From Parvibaculum sp049671045 (GTDB lineage: Bacteria; Pseudomonadota; Alphaproteobacteria; Parvibaculales; Parvibaculaceae), in the NCBI RefSeq assembly GCF_049671045.1, contig NZ_JBATUH010000080.1, positions 1 to 23,493 on the forward strand: a stretch of 23,493 nucleotides of DNA. The letters run 5' to 3'. Shown here one piece after another: positions 1 to 7,475 of this stretch. The notes below the pieces were generated by a model that saw only the letters and a program-made list of their open reading frames with translations, ran no database searches and was not told the origin of the DNA. The first letter of the stretch is position 1. Each line of letters opens with the position of its first letter. The translations under genes were made by a program, and so were the position numbers.

Positions 1-169
1 CCGCCCCGCCAATGACGCCGCTCACCGCGCCGACGGCGGCGCCCGCGGTCGATGCGACGGCGCCGATCAGCTCGCCTGCCTGCGCCGGCTGCGCATTCGT
101 GCCCGCGCCCGCCAGCGCGATGAGCGCCACCAATGCCGTTCCCGTGAGCCCGCCTGCAAATATGCGCAT
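1..169 (-). CDS. Partial secreted or lipid-anchored small protein, N-terminus only (cut by window edge)
   Basis: The minus-strand frame is open from an ATG at 167-169 to the window edge (56 codons, no stop). The first ~31 residues look like a Sec signal peptide: Met-Arg, a hydrophobic core rich in Ala, Leu and Gly, and an AQPAQA-like cleavage region. The mature part begins with a Gly/Ala/Val-rich stretch (AVGAVSGVIGGA) that could be a glycine-zipper-like segment. A G-rich stretch (GGGGGCG) just upstream of the ATG may act as ribosome binding site. The function is not recognisable because the rest lies outside the window. The start codon lies in a perfect 10-bp palindrome (161-170). A plus-strand frame over the same bases looks like a shadow because it lacks any protein-like pattern. 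Confidence 0.55.
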   Translation of the reverse strand, partial: MRIFAGGLTGTALVALIALAGAGTNAQPAQAGELIGAVASTAGAAVGAVSGVIGGA

Positions 170-389
170 ATTCGCCCCCAAACCCTGCCGCCGGCAGCGA
201 TCTCCGACGGCATTCCGCATCCCTCTTGCGCACAAATATAACCGATGGCGACGCCTCCTTTCACAAGCCGACAAAATATCGTCACGTTGGCTCAATCGGC
301 GGTCCTGCGGCGCCGCATAGCCAAATGCCGGGGATCGCGCTAGAACGGGCGCTTCCCACCGGCAGCGAACCGAAATTCCGGGACCGAAA

Positions 390-1370
390 ATGGACATGAA
401 GGCACTGCGGGCGCATGCGCATGAGGTTTTGCGCGATGCGACCATTCCCGAGCTTCCCAATCACTATCAGGGCAAGGTTCGCGACAATTACGACCTTCCG
501 GACGGGCGGCGCATCATCATCGCCTCCGACAGGCTGAGCGCCTTCGACCGTATCCTCGCCGCCATCCCCTTCAAGGGCCGGGTCCTCACCCAGACCGCGC
601 GCTACTGGTTCGAGGCGACCGCCGACATATGCCCGAACCATGTGCTCGAGTATCCCGATCCGAATGTCGTGATCGGCCGCAGGCTCGACATTCTCCCCGT
701 CGAGATCGTCGTGCGCGCCTATCTGGCGGGCACCACCGCGACCTCGATCCTGACGCTTTACAAGAAGGGCGCGCGCGAGGTGTATGGCGTCCGTCTGCCG
801 GAGGGCCTGCGCGAAAACGAGAAGCTGCCCGAGCCCATCATCACGCCGACGACCAAGGCTTTCGATGGCGGCCATGACGAGCCGCTCTCGCCGGCCGAGA
901 TCGTCTCAAAGGGCCTGCTCACCGCGGCGCAATGGCAGACGGTGTCGCGCCATGCGCTGGCACTCTTCGCGCGCGGACAGGAGCTTGCCGCGCGGCGGGG
1001 CCTCATCCTCGTCGATACGAAATACGAGTTCGGCACCGACGCCGAGGGCAACATCATCCTCGCCGATGAGATTCACACGCCCGACAGCTCGCGCTACTGG
1101 CTCGCGGGGAGCTATCCGCAGCGTTTCGCCGAAGGCAAGCGGCCCGAAAGTTTCGACAAGGATTTCGTTCGCAGCTGGGTCGCCGAGCGATGCGATCCTT
1201 ACAAGGACGATATTCCCGAAATCCCCGCCGATCTCATCGTAGAGACGGCGGCGGTCTATATCCGCGCCTACGAAGCGATCACCGGACTGCCCTTCGACAT
1301 TCCGGAAGCGCCGGAAGCGCCGCTTGATCGTATCCGCCGCAACCTCGCGCCCTATTTCACTCGAGCCTGA
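390..1370 (+). CDS. purC: Phosphoribosylaminoimidazole-succinocarboxamide synthase (SAICAR synthetase)
   Basis: This cytoplasmic enzyme of de novo purine synthesis joins aspartate to CAIR using ATP to make SAICAR. The 326-residue protein shows the family signatures: GKVRDNYDL at about 28-36 (nucleotide-binding lid), ASDRLSAFD at 45-53, VRAYLAGT at about 108-115, VDTKYEFG at 208-215 and DEIHTPDSSRYW at 226-237. The length matches the longer (about 300-residue) form of PurC rather than the ~240-residue E. coli form. The chosen start is the first ATG (MDMKAL); a second ATG two codons later is possible. It stands alone, with the Yip1-family gene convergent downstream, and no other pur gene is in the window. 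The call is based on several unambiguous motifs. Confidence 0.97.
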   Translation: MDMKALRAHAHEVLRDATIPELPNHYQGKVRDNYDLPDGRRIIIASDRLSAFDRILAAIPFKGRVLTQTARYWFEATADICPNHVLEYPDPNVVIGRRLDILPVEIVVRAYLAGTTATSILTLYKKGAREVYGVRLPEGLRENEKLPEPIITPTTKAFDGGHDEPLSPAEIVSKGLLTAAQWQTVSRHALALFARGQELAARRGLILVDTKYEFGTDAEGNIILADEIHTPDSSRYWLAGSYPQRFAEGKRPESFDKDFVRSWVAERCDPYKDDIPEIPADLIVETAAVYIRAYEAITGLPFDIPEAPEAPLDRIRRNLAPYFTRA

Positions 1371-1442
1371 TCCCGCCACGCATATGCGGCCGCGAGGGCG
1401 TTCGCCTTTTCGCCGCCTGTCCGGCCTGGGGCGCTTCTGGCG

Positions 1443-1463
1443 AACGGGGCTAGTAGCCCCGTT
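1443..1463. terminator. Perfect 8-bp stem-loop between convergent genes (possible bidirectional terminator)
   Basis: Bases 1443-1450 (AACGGGGC) and 1456-1463 (GCCCCGTT) are exact inverse complements separated by a 5-base loop. The hairpin contains the stop codon of the Yip1-family gene (1450-1452) and lies 73 bp after the purC stop. Neither side has a T-run, so it is not a classical intrinsic terminator. It may be an RNA 3'-end stabiliser or a rho-assisted terminator. Confidence 0.4.
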
Positions 1464-2085
1464 CCGTCATGCCACCCATTCCGCCGCCGACGCCCATGTG
1501 AAGCAGGGGCGCGAACAGCAGCCCGAGTACCAGCGCGACCACGATCGCCGCGACCACGATAGCGGCCGTGTAGATGATGACCTTGTCCTGCGGCGCCTTC
1601 ATCAGATGCGGCAACCCACGATAGAGAAGGTAGATATTGTAAAGGCCGAGCAGGCCGAGAATGCTCAGGGCCGGGATCAGCGAGAAAATGCCGGCGAGCC
1701 ATCCCGCCGTGCTCGCATAGGTCGCGAGCTTGAAGGCTTGCACCCGGTCCTTGGTCGCGCCGAATGTCGGCGCCAGCGCCTCGATGATGAGGGCGACGAC
1801 CGTGACGCTCACCAGGCTCATGACATAGGTCGAGAGAGCATTCGAGATCGCGCCGCCAATCGACAGGCGGAAATGATAGCCCATCGCGCCATAGCCGAAG
1901 ATGAGGCCGCCAAGCGCGCCCGCCAACGCGGGGATGGCCGCGAGGATGAGGGCATATTCCGTGTAGAGCCTTTGAATGGTCGTCTGTTCGCCGTCAATCT
2001 TCGCCCATTCGGCGTCGGGCGTGAGAATGATGTTCTTCACCCGCTCGACAATCGAGGCGGTCTTCGGCTGGTCTGCGTCGCTCAT
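1450..2085 (-). CDS. Yip1-family integral membrane protein
   Basis: The 211-residue protein begins with a short cytosolic part carrying the LTPDAEWAKI motif (21-30), typical of the bacterial Yip1/YIP1-like family (a Pro followed by Trp in 'ilxPxxxW'). About five hydrophobic segments follow, at roughly 44-66, 78-104, 120-140, 141-158 and 168-195. The tail is Gly/Met-rich (GVGGGMGGM). The biochemical role of bacterial Yip1-like proteins is not settled. The start at 2085 is chosen over a longer frame beginning at 2310 because AGGGGGAG lies 6-7 bases upstream and the extra N-terminus is low-complexity with no membrane or domain pattern. The gene is divergent from the GST-like gene, with a 333-bp spacer, and convergent with purC. 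Confidence 0.8.
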   Translation of the reverse strand: MSDADQPKTASIVERVKNIILTPDAEWAKIDGEQTTIQRLYTEYALILAAIPALAGALGGLIFGYGAMGYHFRLSIGGAISNALSTYVMSLVSVTVVALIIEALAPTFGATKDRVQAFKLATYASTAGWLAGIFSLIPALSILGLLGLYNIYLLYRGLPHLMKAPQDKVIIYTAAIVVAAIVVALVLGLLFAPLLHMGVGGGMGGMTERGY

Positions 2086-2418
2086 GAACTGCTCCCCCTT
2101 GGTCTGGTGGCCCAAACTTGTCCGCATCGGAAGGGTTCGTGTGCCAATCCGTCGGCGGAGCGGACGGTCGTTCGCCGGCGCCGAAGGGGGCCCGTAACCT
2201 TTGGAAAGTGTGGGTGCGGGCGGGCCCGCTGTCAAACGCCGTGGTCGCCCGTCTGGCCGCCGCTTCCTCTGTCTCGGGGCGGAATCGGGGCCACCCGGCC
2301 CCTGCGCCATGCATCATTAGGTCCTTGGCGCGGATGGCGGGCTGCGACTATAAATCTGGCCAATGTCACGCATTAAGAATGGCCGTGTGCGGCGCGCGTG
2401 AACGGGGACGGGGAAAGC
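2086..2418. other. Divergent 333-bp intergenic region
   Basis: This spacer separates the divergent Yip1-family and GST-like genes. I see no convincing coding frame. It holds the Yip1 ribosome binding site at its left end, a candidate sigma-70-type promoter for the GST-like gene at 2325-2354 and a GC-rich self-complementary stretch near 2216-2232. No promoter pointing toward the Yip1 gene is obvious. Confidence 0.5.
2325..2354 (+). promoter_or_regulatory. Candidate sigma-70 promoter for the GST-like gene
   Basis: TTGGCG at 2325-2330 (4/6 to TTGACA) and TATAAA at 2349-2354 (5/6 to TATAAT) are 18 bp apart in an otherwise GC-rich spacer. This would put the transcript start near 2361, about 58 bases before the ATG at 2419. 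It is pattern evidence only. Confidence 0.42.
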
Positions 2419-3525
2419 ATGACCGAAGGCTATGAACTCTACGGCGCCGAGCCGAGCTACTACAGCGGCAAGGTGCGCGCCTATCTGCGCTTCAAGCGCA
2501 TTCCCTTCGCCGAATATCCCAATACGCCCGAGAACTACCGCAAGGTGATCCTTCCGCGCATCGGCTGGGCGGTCATCCCTGTCATGATCACGCCCGAGGG
2601 CGAGGCGCTGCAGGATTCGACCGACATCATCGACGCGCTCGAACTGCGCTTTCCCGAGGCGCCCGTCTATCCCGCGACGGTGAAGCAGCGGCTCGCGGCG
2701 CTGCTACTGGAGGTCTATGGCGATGAATGGCTGAAGATCCCGGCCATGCATTATCGCTGGAACCGGAATTACGACTTCGCCATTTCCGAATTCGGCAAGA
2801 TGTCGGCGCCCGAACTGACCGGCGAGGCGCAGCGCGAAGCGGGCCTCAGGATTTCGAAGCCCTTTGCGGGCGCTCTCCCGTTTCTCGGCGTGACGCCCAA
2901 GACCGAAGCCGCCATCGAGACATCCTATGAGGCGCTTCTCGGCGAGCTGGACCGGCACTTCGCCGTCTATGAGTTCCTATTCGGCACGAGGCCCTCGATC
3001 GGCGATTTCGGCCTCATCGGACCGCTTTACGCGCATCAATATCGCGACCCGGCATCGGGCGAGCTGATGAAGCGCATCGCGCCCAATGTCGTCGGCTGGG
3101 TTCAGCGCATGATGAAGCCGCCCCACCCCAAGGGCGGCGAGTTTCTGGCCCGCGACGAGGTGCCTGCAACAGTTCTGCCCGTGCTTCAGCGCATGATGCG
3201 CGAAATGCTGCCCGTTCTCGTTTCGACGGCGCAGCACTTCGCCAAGTGGGTCGACGAGCATCCGGGCGCGAAGCAGGGCACGGAGGAAATTCCCCGCGCC
3301 ATCGGCATGCATGTCTATGCGCTCGAGGATGCGAAGGAGAACCGCGCGATCTTTCCCTTCGACCTCTGGATGCTTCAGCGCCCGCTCGACTATCTCGCAA
3401 GCCTCGATGGGGACGAGAAGGCGCGCGCGAGTGAACTTCTCGCGGCGGTGGGCGGCGAGGCGCTGCTCGATTTCCCGGCCTTCCCACGCCTCACGCGCCG
3501 CGATTTCAAGCTCGCGCTGGCCTGA
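2419..3525 (+). CDS. Glutathione S-transferase family protein with long C-terminal extension
   Basis: The N-terminal ~80 residues form a thioredoxin-fold GST domain: LYGAEPSYYSGKVR near 7-20 (potential catalytic Tyr/Ser region), the cis-proline IP at 53-54 and the gamma-glutamyl-binding QDSTDI at 65-70. A helical GST C-terminal domain follows to about residue 220 (GTRPSIGDFGLIGPLY is the usual N-capping/hydrophobic core region). The 368-residue length exceeds the usual 200-230 of bacterial GSTs; the last ~150 residues are a helical extension I cannot assign. The start at 2419 has GGGGA upstream; a GTG start at 2398 is possible but less likely. The stop codon directly abuts that of the convergent SDR. 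Whether it conjugates glutathione or only keeps the fold cannot be told. Confidence 0.8.
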   Translation: MTEGYELYGAEPSYYSGKVRAYLRFKRIPFAEYPNTPENYRKVILPRIGWAVIPVMITPEGEALQDSTDIIDALELRFPEAPVYPATVKQRLAALLLEVYGDEWLKIPAMHYRWNRNYDFAISEFGKMSAPELTGEAQREAGLRISKPFAGALPFLGVTPKTEAAIETSYEALLGELDRHFAVYEFLFGTRPSIGDFGLIGPLYAHQYRDPASGELMKRIAPNVVGWVQRMMKPPHPKGGEFLARDEVPATVLPVLQRMMREMLPVLVSTAQHFAKWVDEHPGAKQGTEEIPRAIGMHVYALEDAKENRAIFPFDLWMLQRPLDYLASLDGDEKARASELLAAVGGEALLDFPAFPRLTRRDFKLALA

Positions 3526-4317
3526 TCACTTCACCTGGCCGCCATCGACCACGAGCACCGCGCCGGTGATGAAGCTCGCTCGCGGGCTGGCGAGAAAGAG
3601 CGCCGCGTCGGCGATTTCCTCGACCTTGCCGAAGCGGCGCAGCGCCACCTCGCGTCTGATCCAGCGCGCCCAGTCGTCGGGCCGCTCCTTCGTGTTTTTC
3701 TCCCACACGCCGCCCTCGAAGAGGATGTTGCCGGGAGCGATCGCATTGACGCGGATGCCTTCCTTGCCGACGAGCTTGGAAAGCGCGCGCGTCGTCTGGT
3801 TGACCGCCGCTTTCGACGCCGCATAGGTGACGGCGGTGCCGAGCGCCTCGACGCCGGCTATGGAGGAAATGAAGATCAGATTTGCGCCCTCGCGCTCCGC
3901 GGCCGGCCGCTTGACGATGCGCTTCAGCGCCTCGCGGGCCAGGAAGAACGAGCCCGACAGGTTCTGAAGAAGGTCCGCATCCCACAGCTCGTCCGAAACG
4001 TCGAAGCCTAGCGGCGCCTTCGACATGCCGACATTGGCGATGACGGCGTGAAGCGCGCCGAGCTTTGCCTCCGTCGCGTCGAGCGCGGCGGCGAGATCGG
4101 CCGTGTTCGTCATATCGCCCGCAATGGTGAGAAGGCCGGATGCCGGAACCCCCTCGGCGATGAGCGCCTCGCGCGCCTTGTCGAGCGCCGCTTCGCCCCG
4201 CCCGGTGAGGGCGACCCTTGCCCCCTCCCGCGCGAAGGCCTGCGCCATGCCGAAGCCGATGCCCCGGCTCGCGCCCGCGATGAAGACCGTTTTTCCCTTG
4301 AGTTCGAGATCCATCAT
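3526..4317 (-). CDS. Short-chain dehydrogenase/reductase (SDR), classical type
   Basis: This NAD(P)-dependent oxidoreductase is of classical SDR length (263 residues). Cofactor-binding motif GASRGIG is at 15-21, the structural NNAG equivalent is ANVG at 94-97, and the catalytic triad is Ser152, Tyr165 and Lys169 (YAASK). The PG motif (APGNILFEGG) follows the active site, and the C-terminal ITGAVLVVDGG is the usual final strand. ALTGR at the end of beta-2 leaves NADP(H) possible, but specificity is not certain. ATG codons at 4317 and 4314 are both usable; the G-rich ribosome site (GGGGGA) is better spaced from the second. The substrate is unknown; lipid-catabolic neighbours suggest a hydroxyacyl or alcohol substrate. 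Confidence 0.9.
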   Translation of the reverse strand: MMDLELKGKTVFIAGASRGIGFGMAQAFAREGARVALTGRGEAALDKAREALIAEGVPASGLLTIAGDMTNTADLAAALDATEAKLGALHAVIANVGMSKAPLGFDVSDELWDADLLQNLSGSFFLAREALKRIVKRPAAEREGANLIFISSIAGVEALGTAVTYAASKAAVNQTTRALSKLVGKEGIRVNAIAPGNILFEGGVWEKNTKERPDDWARWIRREVALRRFGKVEEIADAALFLASPRASFITGAVLVVDGGQVK

Positions 4318-4338
4318 TCCCCCGCCTGGCCGGATTTC

Positions 4339-4344
4339 ATTATA
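4339..4344 (-). promoter_or_regulatory. Candidate -10 box for the SDR gene
   Basis: On the minus strand these bases read exactly TATAAT, 21 bases upstream of the SDR start in a GC-rich spacer. No good -35 hexamer stands at the usual distance (TTGGCC is too close), so only the -10 element is supported. Confidence 0.35.
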
Positions 4345-4453
4345 CGCACAGTGCAGGCCAAGCCCGCCCCGGCGTCAAGCGGCCTTGCTTGTCGGCGTGT
4401 GCGCGCCTGCCTTAGACTTCCCCTCAACCAGAAAAATCGAACGGGAGAAACTC

Positions 4454-5266
4454 ATGGAATACGCCCAGATCAGGGTCGAGAAGCGGGGAGCGGTCGCGCT
4501 CATCACGTTGAACCGGCCCGACCGTCTCAATGCGTGGACGCCGCGCATGGCCGAAGAGCTTGGCCATGCGATCTCCGCCGCCAATGACGACCGTGAAATC
4601 GGCGCCATCGTGATGACTGGCGAGGGGCGCGGCTTCTGCGCCGGCGCCGATGTCGATCAGGTCTTCAAGGCGCGGGTTGACGGCAAGGATCCCGGCAACG
4701 ATACGCGCGGCGGCTCGGGCGGCATGCCGGCGGGCGTCGACTGGATCGCGCTTGCCCGTTCGTCGAAACCGCTGATCGCGGCCGTGAACGGCGTCGCCGT
4801 CGGCATTGGCGTCACCATGATCCTTCCCTTCGATGTCATCGTAGCGGCGGAAGAGGCGAAGTTCGGCCTCGTCTTCGTCAAGATGGGTATCGTGCCGGAG
4901 CTTGCCTCGTCGCATTTCCTCGTTTCCCGCATGGGCTGGGGCAATGCGAGCGAGATGATGCTGACGGGCCGCCTCTATCCGGCGGAAGAGGCGCGCGCGA
5001 AAGGGCTTTGCGAATATGTCGTTCCGCAGGCGGAGCTTCTTTCCAAGGCGCTCGAAATCGCCGGGCTGATCGCCGAGAACCCCTCGCGCCAACTTCGCAT
5101 GACCAAGGCGCTCCTTACCGAGAATGCCTGCACGACCGACCTCGCCCGCGCCCAGAAGCTCGAGACGGATGCGCTCCAGATCTGCTGGACGACGCCGGAG
5201 CATCACGAGGCGGTCGATGCGTTCCTCAACAAGCGCAAGCCCGATTTCAGGAAGGTGGCATCATGA
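4454..5266 (+). CDS. Crotonase-superfamily protein (enoyl-CoA hydratase/isomerase)
   Basis: The 270-residue protein has the crotonase fold signatures: ITLNRPDRLNAW at 17-28, the first oxyanion-hole segment GRGFCAGAD at 58-66 and the second, NGVAVGIG, at 112-119. In classical hydratases two glutamates act; here the first position appears to be Phe141 (AKFGLVF) while VPELASSHF at 147-155 keeps Glu149. This pattern resembles the delta3,delta2-enoyl-CoA isomerase (PECI-like) subgroup more than hydratases, by inference. The start at 4454 follows GGGAGAAACTC; the longer frame upstream overlaps the divergent SDR and is not protein-like. The stop overlaps the next gene's start (ATGA at 5263-5266), so the two are translationally coupled. 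Confidence 0.92.
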   Translation: MEYAQIRVEKRGAVALITLNRPDRLNAWTPRMAEELGHAISAANDDREIGAIVMTGEGRGFCAGADVDQVFKARVDGKDPGNDTRGGSGGMPAGVDWIALARSSKPLIAAVNGVAVGIGVTMILPFDVIVAAEEAKFGLVFVKMGIVPELASSHFLVSRMGWGNASEMMLTGRLYPAEEARAKGLCEYVVPQAELLSKALEIAGLIAENPSRQLRMTKALLTENACTTDLARAQKLETDALQICWTTPEHHEAVDAFLNKRKPDFRKVAS

Positions 5267-6195
5267 GCGTCGTCAATGTCAACCTCCAGCTCAATGACGT
5301 GACGCCTGTGCGCCGCGAGCTTGCGCTGGAGGAGGGCTCCGTCTCCTACCTCGAATGGTATGACGGCAAGCACCAGCCGGCCTTCCACTTCGCCCATGCC
5401 AACGGCTTCAACGCGCTGACCTATCGCCGCCTTCTCTCGCCGCTTGCGAGCCGCTTCCACATTCGCGCCTGGGACGCGCGCGGCCACGGTATGACGAGCC
5501 TGCCCGCGAACCCGCAAGGCCATTCGAGCTGGCGCATCTATCGCGACGATCTGATCCGCGTGGTCGAGGATTTCGCCGCCGAGACGGGCGGGCCCGTCCT
5601 GCTTGGCGGCCATTCCATGGGCGGCACGACGAGCCTCATGGTGGCAGCCGAGCGGCCCGATCTCGTGCGCGGCCTCGTCCTCGTCGATCCCGTGCTCGTG
5701 CCTTCCTTCGCGCGCATGGTGATGCGCTTCTACCGCATGCTCGGCCGCAAGGGCGGGCCCCTGTCGCTTGCCGATGGCGCCGAGCGCCGCCGCGCGATCT
5801 TTCCCGATCGCGCCACAATGCTCGCCTCCTACAAGGGGCGCGGCGCCTTCCGCACCTGGCCGGAAGAGGTCATCGCCGACTATGTGGAGGGCGGCACGAA
5901 GCCGCGCGAGGACGGGCAGGTGGAGCTTGCCTGCGCGCCGCAATGGGAAGCGGCGAACTTCCGCGCGCAGGATCACAATATCTGGCACGATATCGGCCGC
6001 CTTCGCTGCCCGCTGACGCTGATTTATGCGGGGCCCGCCTCGACCTGCCGCGCGCCTGCGCCGGAGCTTCTCGGCAAGCACGACCCCGAGGCGACAATCC
6101 TGCGCATCGGGCAGTCGAGCCATTTCCTGCCGATGGAATATCCCGATGCCGTTCGCCGCGAGACACTGGCGCTCGATGCGCGCCTATCGGCCTGA
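5263..6195 (+). CDS. Alpha/beta hydrolase
   Basis: The 310-residue protein is a soluble alpha/beta-hydrolase-fold enzyme. It shows HANGFNALTY at about 45-54 (oxyanion HxNG), WDARGHGMT at 70-78, the nucleophile elbow GGHSMGG with Ser118, LVDPVLV after the next strand and the likely catalytic His287 in SSHFLPMEYP. The family includes esterases, thioesterases, dehalogenases and C-C hydrolases. No signal peptide is seen. It starts inside the stop of the crotonase gene (ATGA), implying a shared transcript and probably a shared pathway; hydrolysis of a CoA ester or other acyl ester would fit. The 3' end overlaps the convergent acyl-CoA dehydrogenase by 12 bases. Confidence 0.9.
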   Translation: MSVVNVNLQLNDVTPVRRELALEEGSVSYLEWYDGKHQPAFHFAHANGFNALTYRRLLSPLASRFHIRAWDARGHGMTSLPANPQGHSSWRIYRDDLIRVVEDFAAETGGPVLLGGHSMGGTTSLMVAAERPDLVRGLVLVDPVLVPSFARMVMRFYRMLGRKGGPLSLADGAERRRAIFPDRATMLASYKGRGAFRTWPEEVIADYVEGGTKPREDGQVELACAPQWEAANFRAQDHNIWHDIGRLRCPLTLIYAGPASTCRAPAPELLGKHDPEATILRIGQSSHFLPMEYPDAVRRETLALDARLSA

Positions 6196-7353
6196 GGCTG
6201 GATAGGCCGCGCGCAGCCCGGCGCCGATCCGCTCCAGCATCATTTCGGTCGAGCCATCGGTGAAGGCAGCGATCTTGGCCGAGGCGAGGTGCCGCCCGAG
6301 CGGCACTTCCTCGCGAAGCCCGGCGGCGCCCATGGCCTGAATGCAATCGGAGATGCGCGGCACCGTCACCCGGCCGGCAAGGCTCTTTGCATGCGCCGCC
6401 GCCATCACCGCGTCCTGCCCCTCGTCGATGAGGCGTCCGGCATCGCGCGTCAGCGCGCGCAGCGCTTCGAGATCGGTCGCCACGTCGGCGAGCGACCAGC
6501 GAAGCCCCTGATGCTCGACGAGCGGCTTGCCGAATGCGTGGCGCGTCGCGCCATAGGCGAGTGCGGCCTCGAGGCTCGCCGCCAGCATGCCGGCGCACAT
6601 CGCCGCCACATAAACACGCGCGCCGTTGACGCTCTGCATGGCGAGCTTGAAGGCCGTGCCGGGGCCTGCGAGCAGGTCATCGTCGGGCACGAAATAATCC
6701 TCGAGCGCGAAGCCGCCCGCGCCGATCGCGTGGCCTCCCATGAGCGCATAGGCGGGCTTGCGCACGAAGCCCGGTCGACGCGCATCGACAAGAAAGCAGG
6801 CGATACCCCGCCACCCCGCGCTTGCATCGGTCTGCGCATAGGTGATGAAGATGTCGGCGGCAGCCGCATTGGTGATCCAGCCCTTCTCTCCGGAAAGGAG
6901 CCATCCGCCCTCGGCCTTGCGCGCCATTGTGCCGATCGCGGCGAAATCGCTGCCCGCGCCCGGTTCCGAGAGCGCCGTCGCGCCGAAGATCTCGGCCTTC
7001 ATCAGTGCCGGGACGAGGTCCTCGCGATGCCGCGGCAGAGCGCTCTGGGCGAGCTTCGCGGCGACATTGTGCGTGTTGATCATCGAGAAGACGAAGGGCA
7101 TGTCCGCGCGCGACATCTCCTCGGCGATGGCGAGCTTGAGAAGATAGCGCGCGCCAAGCCCGCCGAGCGCTGCCGGCACTTCGAGGCCGAGCAGGCCCTC
7201 CGCGGCCGCCGCCTTCAGCGCCTCCAGCGGCATCCGCCGCTCGCGCTCCCATCGCGCGGCATTTGGCCGAATGAATTCTTCGGAAAATCGCCGCGCCCGT
7301 TCGAGGATTTCGCTCTCCCGCCGGTCGAGCATTGCGCTCAGAAATTCGCTCAT
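6184..7353 (-). CDS. Acyl-CoA dehydrogenase family protein
   Basis: This FAD-dependent enzyme would introduce the alpha,beta double bond in acyl-CoA thioesters. The 389-residue protein has the helical N-domain, the flavin/substrate segment GATALSEPGAGSD at 124-136, GEKGWITNA at 155-163 and the C-terminal FTDGSTEMM near 364-372. At the position of the medium-chain enzyme's catalytic Glu (YEGT motif) there is Asp366 (TDGS), so the base may be atypical or lie elsewhere, as in isovaleryl-CoA dehydrogenase. The start at 7353 is chosen because GGGGAGAGG precedes it; a longer frame to 7437 adds Arg-rich sequence without family pattern. The stop overlaps the hydrolase stop tail-to-tail by 12 bases. 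The gene is only distantly similar to the two dehydrogenases at 18974-21469. Confidence 0.93.
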   Translation of the reverse strand: MSEFLSAMLDRRESEILERARRFSEEFIRPNAARWERERRMPLEALKAAAAEGLLGLEVPAALGGLGARYLLKLAIAEEMSRADMPFVFSMINTHNVAAKLAQSALPRHREDLVPALMKAEIFGATALSEPGAGSDFAAIGTMARKAEGGWLLSGEKGWITNAAAADIFITYAQTDASAGWRGIACFLVDARRPGFVRKPAYALMGGHAIGAGGFALEDYFVPDDDLLAGPGTAFKLAMQSVNGARVYVAAMCAGMLAASLEAALAYGATRHAFGKPLVEHQGLRWSLADVATDLEALRALTRDAGRLIDEGQDAVMAAAHAKSLAGRVTVPRISDCIQAMGAAGLREEVPLGRHLASAKIAAFTDGSTEMMLERIGAGLRAAYPASGR

Positions 7354-7475
7354 GCCTCTCCCCGTTTGTCTTGCGACAGAGTAGCCTTGCTCCCGCACAT
7401 CCTCAATTCCGCCGGACCGCTCCCTTGCCCTTCTCATTCGCCGAAGCCGATCCCGACCGCTCCGCCAAGGAGGAA

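Noticed and set aside
161..170. Perfect 10-bp palindrome TATGCGCATA over the start codon of the edge gene, considered as an operator
   Set aside because: A single short palindrome is expected by chance in 23 kb, and no second site or adjacent regulator supports it.
2086..2310. N-terminal extension of the Yip1-family gene
   Set aside because: Pro/Arg-rich residues without family similarity, whereas a good ribosome site precedes the ATG at 2085.
4389..4417. Possible plus-strand promoter before the crotonase gene (TTGTCG, 17 bp, TTAGAC)
   Set aside because: The -10 hexamer matches the consensus poorly, so I do not list it as a feature.
5203..6123. 306-codon minus-strand frame opposite the alpha/beta hydrolase
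   Set aside because: No protein-like signature; the plus strand has the GHSMGG nucleophile motif and start/stop coupling.
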